6,160 bases of DNA from an uncultured Clostridia bacterium (GTDB lineage: Bacteria; Bacillota_A; Clostridia; Christensenellales; Aristaeellaceae): assembly GCA_946613955.1 (NCBI GenBank), contig CAMOGC010000098.1, forward strand, positions 1 through 6,160, given 5' to 3'. Made by a program: the position numbers and the translations under genes. Positions 1-4,914 of this stretch are shown here, in pieces. Every line of letters starts with the position of its first letter. Within the stretch, counting starts at the first letter, position 1. The notes under the pieces were generated by a model, which was not told the DNA's origin, ran no database searches, and saw only the letters and a list, made by a program, of their open reading frames with translations.

Positions 1-124
1 CCTCCCCGAACCAATTCGCGCGTTTTTTCCGCTGCCCAGTATATCCGCTTCTGGTCAAAACATCAAGAATAAGCGCGCCGGGTCGCCCGTTTTCCGGAAA
101 GCGTTTTTCCATGCTTATGGGCAT
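1..124 (-). CDS. Possible 5' end of a hypothetical gene running off the left edge
   Basis: A minus-strand frame stays open from an ATG at 124-122 to the window edge, giving 41 residues beginning MPISMEKRF. A second in-frame ATG lies at 112-110. A GGAG motif (134-137) sits 9 bases upstream of the first ATG, which is good spacing. I recognise no family in the visible residues. Against it, third-position GC is only a little above half, clearly lower than in the other genes, and plus-strand frames through the same stretch are also open (one to a TAG at 207-209). It could be a real divergent gene, the 3' end of a plus-strand gene, or plain intergenic DNA. Confidence 0.3.
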   Translation of the reverse strand, partial: MPISMEKRFPENGRPGALILDVLTRSGYTGQRKKRANWFGE

Positions 125-183
125 AAACGCCGTCTCCGACCTGTCAGCCGCGGCGGAATCCCCCGCATCCTGGCAAAAACCGC

Positions 184-212
184 TTGAATCCCAAAGGGAA
201 TCGTTGTAGAAT
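184..212 (+). promoter_or_regulatory. Sigma-70-type promoter for the Nudix/cyclo-ligase unit
   Basis: TTGAAT (184-189) and TAGAAT (207-212) are separated by exactly 17 bases, matching 4/6 and 5/6 consensus positions. Transcription would begin near 219, leaving a leader of about 65 bases before the Nudix ATG at 285. The leader carries a small hairpin (256-260 paired with 265-269) directly before the GGAGA ribosome binding site at 271-275. Confidence 0.55.
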
Positions 213-215
213 AAA

Positions 216-242
216 CCCGCGCCCGGAACGGCGCGGGATTTT
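216..242 (+). terminator. Terminator-like GC hairpin overlapping the predicted transcription start
   Basis: CCCGCGCC (216-223) pairs perfectly with GGCGCGGG (230-237) around a 6-base loop and is followed by ATTTT. On the minus strand the same stem is followed by TTTATTCT, so it could work in either direction. The T-runs are short. It may end transcription entering from the left, since a transcript starting near 219 would lack part of the 5' arm and escape it. Confidence 0.35.
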
Positions 243-284
243 ACGAGCAAAGACAGCGGGAACGCCCGCGGGAGAAAAGCGCGA

Positions 285-851
285 ATGAAATGGCGGACGA
301 TCGCAAGCAAGCGAATCCTTTCCAATCGTTTTCTGAATGTGGAGAAAAATGCCGTTGAGCTGCCCAACGGGGTCAGCATCGATGATTACTATACCGTAAC
401 CTTTCCGGAAGCGGCCGCCGTGGTCGCCGTGACGGAGGACGGAAAAATCGTTTTGAAATCTGAATACCGCTATGCCTGCCGGGAAGATCTGATCGAGATT
501 CCCGCCGGCGGTGTGGATCCCGGAGAAAAGCCCATCGATGCCGCCCGCCGGGAACTGCTGGAGGAAACAGGATACGTCTCCGAAAAATGGCAGCATCTGG
601 TGTCCAGCCGGGAATGTACCTCCAAGCTGACCAACATCATGCATATTTTCCTGGCCCTGGACTGTAAAAAGGTCGCCGCGCAGCATCTGGATCCCACCGA
701 AAATCTGGATGTGATGGTGGTTCCCTTCCAGGAAGCGGTGGACATGATCCTGAACGGAAAGATCAAATGCTGCAGCTCCGCGCACGGGATTCTCATGACC
801 CAGCAGCTTCTGGCCGCCCAGCCAGACCAGCTGTGTCCGCAGGCGATATAA
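285..851 (+). CDS. Nudix hydrolase, ADP-ribose pyrophosphatase-like
   Basis: This 188-residue protein hydrolyses a nucleoside diphosphate linked to another moiety, most likely ADP-ribose or a related sugar nucleotide, in the cytoplasm. The complete Nudix box (GX5EX7REUXEEXGU) spans residues 75-97: G75, E81, R89-E90, E93-E94 and G96, with the glutamates expected to bind Mg2+. An N-terminal beta-rich segment (about 1-50) and the YRY...EIPAGG stretch (61-76) are typical of the ADP-ribose pyrophosphatase branch, as is the length. The proline usually found about 15 residues after the box in ADP-ribose pyrophosphatases is absent; the first proline after the box is P137, so the exact substrate is uncertain. 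The ATG has GGAGA (271-275) 9 bases upstream. The gene is first in a unit with the cyclo-ligase downstream; the two share no obvious pathway, so the link may be only co-transcription. Confidence 0.92.
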   Translation: MKWRTIASKRILSNRFLNVEKNAVELPNGVSIDDYYTVTFPEAAAVVAVTEDGKIVLKSEYRYACREDLIEIPAGGVDPGEKPIDAARRELLEETGYVSEKWQHLVSSRECTSKLTNIMHIFLALDCKKVAAQHLDPTENLDVMVVPFQEAVDMILNGKIKCCSSAHGILMTQQLLAAQPDQLCPQAI

Positions 852-876
852 TCCGTCGGGCGGAACGGCCTTCCAT

Positions 877-1111
877 GTGGAGGCAGGCATGGAACAGCGC
901 TTCCGGAACAGACTTCCGGAAAAAAGGCCGTCCTTCGAAAGGAAATACGGGCCCGGGCGGCAGGTTTTCCGGAGGAATACCGCCGGCGGGAACGTGGAGG
1001 CTGATATGGAGCATCAATTGCTGAACGATATTCCAGGAAAAAAGGCCGCCCTTCGAAAGGAAATACGGGCCCGGGCGGCGCTTCTGACGGAGGAATACCG
1101 CCGGAGGGAAA
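877..1111 (+). repeat. Imperfect tandem duplication of the cyclo-ligase translation start (2 x ~117 bp)
   Basis: Copy 1 (877-993) and copy 2 (994-1111) abut exactly. Each contains GTGGAGGC, an ATG 12 bases from the unit start (889 and 1006), an A6 run, and the same coding stretch. Aligned by eye, about 95 of 117 positions match, with one gap (copy 2 has an extra A at 1035). The longest exact match is 30 bases, 932-961 against 1050-1079. Divergence is concentrated just after the ATG and around 962-970. Copy 2 is the start of the intact cyclo-ligase gene; copy 1 is an out-of-frame relic or a leader. Confidence 0.9.
889..1004 (+). pseudogene. Frameshifted duplicate of the 5' end of the cyclo-ligase gene
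   Basis: Copy 1 of the duplication begins with ATG at 889 and a GGAGG 5 bases upstream. After about ten codons a missing base (relative to A1035 in copy 2) shifts the frame. Read in the shifted frame from 918, it encodes GKKAVLRKEIRARAAG, followed by FPEEYRRRERGG and a TGA at 1002-1004. The true gene has GKKAALRKEIRARAAL at the same place, so the homology is clear. The TGA lies one base before the real ATG at 1006. Read without the shift, the frame from ATG 889 has no stop and continues in phase into the cyclo-ligase. It may be a decaying duplicate, a leader peptide, or an N-terminal extension. Confidence 0.7.
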
Positions 1112-1563
1112 GCGCGGGCATCGCGGAGCGAACACTGGCGCAGCCCGTCTGGAAGGAAGCCGGGATCGTTTTCCTGTACTGGAGCCTGCCCTCGGAGCCG
1201 GACACTTCCCCCCTGCGGGAGGCGGCCCTGCGGGAAGGAAAAAGAGTCCTGCTGCCCCGCTGCCTCCCTTCCGGGGAGATGGCTGCGGTTCCCTGGCGTC
1301 CGGATGCTCCCATGATCCCGGGCGCCTTCGGTATCCCCGCTCCCGCGGGTTCTCCCTTTGAGGGGGATCCGGATCTGGTCGTCGTTCCCTGTCTCTCCGC
1401 TGCCCTCTCCGGCGCCCGTCTGGGGCACGGAAAGGGGTATTATGATCGGTACCTTGCCGCCCATCCGGGCGTTCCCACCCTTTGCCTCTGCTTCCGCGCG
1501 CTGCTGTCGGAGGAGATTCCCATGGACGCCTTCGACCGGCGGATGGACAGGGTCATCTGCTGA
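1006..1563 (+). CDS. 5-formyltetrahydrofolate cyclo-ligase (MTHFS family)
   Basis: This enzyme converts 5-formyl-THF to 5,10-methenyl-THF with ATP, returning stored or inhibitory folinate to the one-carbon pool; it is cytoplasmic (ygfA/fau in E. coli). From ATG 1006 the protein is 185 residues, the usual family size. Seen in it are the Lys/Arg-rich N-terminal helix KKAALRKEIRAR (12-23), the LPSEPDT strand-loop (61-67), GIPAPAG (109-115), DLVVVPCL (123-130), and the diagnostic glycine-rich nucleotide and substrate loop GHGKGYYDRY (140-149). The start at 1006 is chosen because the family N-terminus begins here and GGAGG (996-1000) lies 5 bases upstream. In-frame starts at GTG 877 and ATG 889 would add 43 or 39 Arg-rich residues that resemble no family sequence. 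The gene lies 154 bases after the Nudix stop, separated by the partial duplicate of its own 5' end, and is followed by a strong terminator. Confidence 0.93.
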   Translation: MEHQLLNDIPGKKAALRKEIRARAALLTEEYRRRESAGIAERTLAQPVWKEAGIVFLYWSLPSEPDTSPLREAALREGKRVLLPRCLPSGEMAAVPWRPDAPMIPGAFGIPAPAGSPFEGDPDLVVVPCLSAALSGARLGHGKGYYDRYLAAHPGVPTLCLCFRALLSEEIPMDAFDRRMDRVIC

Positions 1564-1580
1564 ACCGTTCCGAAAAGCAG

Positions 1581-1631
1581 GCCCGCTTCCCGATTATCCG
1601 GGAAGCGGGCGTTTGTGTTCGTCCTTTTTTT
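1581..1631 (+). terminator. Rho-independent terminator between convergent units
   Basis: A perfect 12-bp stem (1581-1592 with 1599-1610) has a 6-base loop ATTATC. It is followed by a T-rich stretch, GTTTGTG, and then a T7 run at 1625-1631. It lies 17 bases after the cyclo-ligase stop. On the minus strand the same stem is followed by CTGCTTTTCG, so it probably also serves the M20 gene whose stop is at 1630-1632. Confidence 0.85.
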
Positions 1632-3417
1632 ATTCGGATTCCTTCCGAGGAGGGAACGTCATCGTCGGAGCGGGTGTTTTTTCGACAGCCGGGGCAACGC
1701 CCGTCTCCGCCGCGGAGGCGGACTCAGGTGTCGCTGCCGTCTCCGCGGAGGAAGCCGTTTCCTCTCCTGCGGATTCCGCTTCGGTCTCCGCCGCGGAGGC
1801 TGCTTCCGTCCCCGCCTGCGCGCCGTTTTCGATCGCGGAGGCCGTTTCCGCCGCCTTCGGGGCCGGTTCGGTTTCCCGCGTTGTTTCCGCCGCTTCCGTG
1901 GCCGGCTCGGTTTCCGGAGTCTCCGGCTGAGCCGCTTCCCCGGTCTCCGGCACGGGTTCCTCTACGGGTTCCGGCGGGGTGACGTTCGCCCGGATCAGGT
2001 TCTTATAGAAATCCACCGCGCCGGGCAGACAATCGATCCCGATGTTCTCGTTCACGCCGTGCATGCCCTGCATCTGTTCCGGCCCGTATATCACCGGCGC
2101 GAAGCGAACCACATGCTCCGCGATCCGCTCATAGTTCCGGGCGTCGGTCGCGCCGGTCATAACATAGGGGCAGGTTTCCAGCCCGGGGAACGTTTCCCCG
2201 ATCACCTTCCGGATCAGGCCGAAGCCTTCCCCGTGGATGTCCACGCTGCGGGAATAATCCACCGCGCGATAGACCTCTACCTCGATCTTGTGTTTTCTCG
2301 CGATGCGCTTCACCTTCGCCAGGCTCCGTTCCATCCCCTCATGGGGAATAAAGCGCATATTCGCTCCCAGCCAGGCCTCCTGGGGAATCACATTGAAGGC
2401 CTCCGAGCCTTTCATCATGGTAAAGGCGATGGTGGTCTGCAGCATGGCGCCGGCCTGCGGGCTGAGCCGGGGCATCAGCCAGATCAGCAGCGGCTTGAAC
2501 AGCCACATATTCACCAAAGGCAGCCGCAGATAGAAGGGCGCGTAGGGGGCCAGCTGCTCAAAGAGCGCCTGGACCTCCGGGGACATTTTCCGCCGGAAGG
2601 GGTTATGATGCTCGAAGGTCGCGACGAAATCGGCCAGCCGCGCCACCGGCGTATGCTTTCCCGGCGCGCTGGCGTGTCCGCCGCTGGATTTCGCGGTCAG
2701 CTTCAGGTCGGCCTTGCCCTTTTCAAAAACGCCGACCATGGCGAAATTGCCCTTGATGCCGCCGACGGGGTTGGTAATAATGCCGCCGCCCTCATCGCAG
2801 ACCAGGAAGGGATGCACGCCCTGGTTTTCCAGATAGTCCACCAGCTTCGGGCAGCCGTCCCCCGCCCATTCCTCCGTGCAGGAGGCGGAAAGATAGACGT
2901 CCCGCTCCGGCCGGTATCCTTCCCGGATCAGCTCCTCCGCCGCCTGGAAAAAGGCCATGACGGTACATTTCGTGTCCGAGGCGCCGCGGCCCCAGATCTT
3001 GCCGTCGGCCACGTCGCCGCTGAAGGGCCCGTGCGTCCATTCCCCTTCCGCCGGCACCACGTCCTGATGGCTCATCAGCACCAGCGGCTTCTCGTCCGTC
3101 TCTCCCTTCCATTTGAACAGCAGGTTGCCGTCGATTTCGGTTTTTTCCATGTTGGCGTGAACCAGCGGAAACAGCTCCCGCAGCAGATCGTGGAAGGGCA
3201 GAAACTTGCTCCGCTGGTTGGTGTCGGGGACGCTGACCGTTTCTATCTGAACCATCCGGCTCAGCTTTCCGCCCAGGTCCAGCGCCCGGGTGTCGATGGG
3301 CGGCGCCACGTATTTGGCCCTCATCCGCTTGACCTTGAAGGTCCGGAAGATCGCGACGCCCAGGAGGATCAGGATCACCGCCGCCAGAATGATCAGCACA
3401 ATCCATACCGTGTTCAA
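1630..3417 (-). CDS. M20 family metallopeptidase, PM20D1/CPS1-like, membrane-anchored, with acidic low-complexity tail
   Basis: This 595-residue zinc hydrolase probably cleaves C-terminal residues from small peptides or the amide of N-acyl amino acids. Residues 3-24 form a transmembrane helix followed by a basic cluster (R25-K35). The M20 core has the expected metal and catalytic residues: H117 and D119 in SHQDVVP, D148 in GASDTK, E182-E183, D208 in CDEGG, and H453 in GMHGVNE. The SGGHAS motif (H248) and the hydrophobic lid region to FNVIP (341-345) resemble PM20D1 and yeast carboxypeptidase S. Family members usually end near residue 478; here about 115 extra residues rich in Ala, Glu, Thr and Pro follow. 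The start is TTG (3417-3415): AAGGAGG (3432-3426) lies 8 bases upstream and no ATG fits. It is last in the four-gene operon, 3 bases after the preceding stop. Confidence 0.93.
   Translation of the reverse strand: MNTVWIVLIILAAVILILLGVAIFRTFKVKRMRAKYVAPPIDTRALDLGGKLSRMVQIETVSVPDTNQRSKFLPFHDLLRELFPLVHANMEKTEIDGNLLFKWKGETDEKPLVLMSHQDVVPAEGEWTHGPFSGDVADGKIWGRGASDTKCTVMAFFQAAEELIREGYRPERDVYLSASCTEEWAGDGCPKLVDYLENQGVHPFLVCDEGGGIITNPVGGIKGNFAMVGVFEKGKADLKLTAKSSGGHASAPGKHTPVARLADFVATFEHHNPFRRKMSPEVQALFEQLAPYAPFYLRLPLVNMWLFKPLLIWLMPRLSPQAGAMLQTTIAFTMMKGSEAFNVIPQEAWLGANMRFIPHEGMERSLAKVKRIARKHKIEVEVYRAVDYSRSVDIHGEGFGLIRKVIGETFPGLETCPYVMTGATDARNYERIAEHVVRFAPVIYGPEQMQGMHGVNENIGIDCLPGAVDFYKNLIRANVTPPEPVEEPVPETGEAAQPETPETEPATEAAETTRETEPAPKAAETASAIENGAQAGTEAASAAETEAESAGEETASSAETAATPESASAAETGVAPAVEKTPAPTMTFPPRKESE
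1633..1980 (-). repeat. Low-complexity Ala/Glu/Thr/Pro repeat tail of the M20 protein
   Basis: The stretch codes for residues 480-595. Related short units recur: ETEPATEAAET (502-512) and ETEPAPKAAET (515-525) are 13 residues apart, and ASAAET occurs at 540-545 and 567-572. At DNA level an exact 17-base direct repeat lies at 1703-1719 and 1784-1800, 81 bases (27 codons) apart. The composition predicts a disordered acidic tail. Repeat spacings are multiples of three, consistent with growth by in-frame slippage or recombination. Confidence 0.8.
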
Positions 3418-3420
3418 TAT

Positions 3421-4089
3421 TTAAGCCTCCTTCCGGAATTTCAGCCACGCCAGCAGGATCGCCAGGGCGCCGCTGGGGATAATGAGGATGCTGGTCTGGC
3501 TCTGGAGCGAGGGCACCAGGATAAACAGGGCGCTCATCATCAGCAGGGGCCAGATCGCCAGCTTCATATGCTTCCGATAATACCGATACGCCAGGGCGCC
3601 GAAGAGCGCCGGCACCACGTTGTCAAACGCCGGCCGCAGAGCCTCGCTCTGCAAAAAGGGCTGCAGGGGCTGCAGCAGCAGCACCCCCACCGCCAGAATG
3701 ACGATGGTGACCAGGGAGGAGACCGCGATGGACAGCGTGGAGACGATCTCGTTTTCCTTCGTTCCGGCCTTCACGCCCGCCAGATCCCGGGCATACACCG
3801 CGCAGGGGATCTTCATATTGATCAGATTGCCGGTAATAAAGGCCAGATAGCTGCCGCCGGAGCCCAGCATGGGGGTATAGATCAGGAATTCCGCCACGGA
3901 GGAGATCGTCCAGATCAGCCCCACGGCCAGAAAGCCCCGGCCCGCCGCCGCCAGATCGGGCATGGCGCCCAGCCAGCCTCCGATCACGAAGGGGGCGCCG
4001 ATCAGCAGGATCAGCGTCATCAGGGAAACGACCCGGCCCAGCAGATGGGTGCCGCGCTCATAGCGGCTCAGTATTTCTTCTCTGTTCAT
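3421..4089 (-). CDS. Unnamed multi-helix membrane protein, partner of the DUF5058 protein
   Basis: This is a 222-residue integral membrane protein of unknown function. Hydrophobic segments lie at about 18-40, 51-71, 116-139, 155-170, 175-193 and 199-216, so roughly six helices. The most distinctive part is TPMLGSGGSYLAFITGNLIN (72-91) followed by MKIPCA, a glycine-rich half-hydrophobic stretch that looks like a re-entrant loop or substrate site rather than a plain helix. The N-terminus is charged (NREEILSRYERG). ATG 4089-4087 has AAGGAGG (4104-4098) 8 bases upstream, overlapping the stop of the DUF5058 gene. Its own last codons (AAG GAG GCT TAA) provide the ribosome binding site of the M20 gene. 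The tight coupling on both sides suggests that it works with the DUF5058 protein, perhaps as a two-subunit transporter; that is inference. Confidence 0.85.
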   Translation of the reverse strand: MNREEILSRYERGTHLLGRVVSLMTLILLIGAPFVIGGWLGAMPDLAAAGRGFLAVGLIWTISSVAEFLIYTPMLGSGGSYLAFITGNLINMKIPCAVYARDLAGVKAGTKENEIVSTLSIAVSSLVTIVILAVGVLLLQPLQPFLQSEALRPAFDNVVPALFGALAYRYYRKHMKLAIWPLLMMSALFILVPSLQSQTSILIIPSGALAILLAWLKFRKEA

Positions 4090-4102
4090 CCCTTCCGCCT
4101 CC

Positions 4103-4855
4103 TTACAGTCCCATCTGGCGCAGCCCCACCGCGCACAGCATGGCCGCCAGCATGGAAAGCGCCAGGGAGAAGTCCTCCAGCCAGCGCAGCTGTTTCCTTT
4201 CGCTGATCCGCGTCAGAACCATCATGGCCGCGACGCCGGCCAGGGCCGTCAGAAGCGGCAGCAGGGAGCCGGAGAAGGTAAACCGCCCGTTTCCGGAAAC
4301 CCACTGGCCCAGATACGAGCCCAGATAGGCGCTGACCAGCCCGATAAACATGGCCGTCATGGCCTCGTCCGCGAAGGATCGTCCCCCCGCCTTTTTCCCG
4401 GGGGCCGCCAGGCGGCTCGTGTATTTCTTGTTCAGGAAAAGGTTCAGCACCATGCCCCACATGATGCAGACCGACATCAGCAGCGCGATGGTGGAAAACG
4501 CTCCGGCGGTCATCTCGCTGCCCGACAGGGTAATCCCTACCTGCTCCGCCGCGCCCTGGGCCACCTGGGTTTCGTAATGCAGGGCGCCGATGACGCTCAG
4601 CCGCAGCCAGGGCCACGGAATCCCCAGCGAACCGGAAAGGGCGATCACACCCAGCAGAATCGCGATGGCGGGAAAGACGCTGAAGGAGGCCGAGGATTTG
4701 ATGACCCGCTTCAAAACGGCCTGATCCATCCCGATGGCCACCCCGGCCTTCCAGGCGCGCACCGCGAAGATGACGCAGACCACCGCCACAAAGGCCACAA
4801 TACCCCCGCAGATCAGATACATCGTCGGGGAAGAAAGCTGACTGAGCACCGACAA
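4103..4855 (-). CDS. DUF5058 family membrane protein
   Basis: This 250-residue membrane protein has no assigned biochemical role. Hydrophobic segments lie at about 12-35, 57-78, 115-140, 160-184, 194-215 and 229-246. The segment FPAIAILLGVIALSGSLGIP (61-80), followed by WPWLRLSVIGALHYE, is what I associate with DUF5058, a family I recall mainly from Clostridia; a profile search should confirm it. A charged loop (KKYTSRLAAPGKKAGG, 143-158) is probably cytoplasmic. The start is taken as TTG (4855-4853), with AAAGGGGTGGG (4871-4861) upstream; a GTG two codons later (4849-4847) is an alternative and no ATG is available. It lies 59 bases after the P1 peptidase stop and 13 bases before the next membrane gene. 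The pairing of two small helical proteins between two peptidases suggests transport of the peptidases' substrate or product. Confidence 0.85.
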   Translation of the reverse strand: MSVLSQLSSPTMYLICGGIVAFVAVVCVIFAVRAWKAGVAIGMDQAVLKRVIKSSASFSVFPAIAILLGVIALSGSLGIPWPWLRLSVIGALHYETQVAQGAAEQVGITLSGSEMTAGAFSTIALLMSVCIMWGMVLNLFLNKKYTSRLAAPGKKAGGRSFADEAMTAMFIGLVSAYLGSYLGQWVSGNGRFTFSGSLLPLLTALAGVAAMMVLTRISERKQLRWLEDFSLALSMLAAMLCAVGLRQMGL

Positions 4856-4914
4856 AAGAACCCACCCCTTTCAGGCGCTGTCACGGGTCGCCGGCCCGGG
4901 AAACCGCGGATTGC

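Noticed and set aside
144..890. A 248-codon minus-strand frame over the Nudix gene
   Set aside because: It is in register with the Nudix codons and is a codon-bias shadow; the Nudix box on the plus strand is decisive.
852..1005. 6S RNA, which often lies next to ygfA-type cyclo-ligase genes
   Set aside because: The gap is fully accounted for by the coding duplicate, and no long bulged hairpin typical of 6S RNA is seen.
767..1024. An 85-codon plus-strand frame across the Nudix end and the duplication
   Set aside because: It overlaps the Nudix gene in another frame, and the cyclo-ligase homology in the duplicate is in a different frame, so it is not the relic's reading frame.
1615..4206. An 863-codon plus-strand open frame opposite the M20 gene and its upstream neighbour
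   Set aside because: Its codons are exact reverse complements of the minus-strand codons, so it stays open simply because those genes avoid TTA, CTA and TCA. The product is Arg/His/Gln-rich with no recognisable domain, it has no ribosome binding site, and the opposite strand has clear protein families.
4856..4914. GC-rich inverted repeat between the P1 and DUF5058 genes as an internal terminator
   Set aside because: Only about a 4-5 bp stem can be formed and no T-run follows on the minus strand, so it is not a credible terminator.
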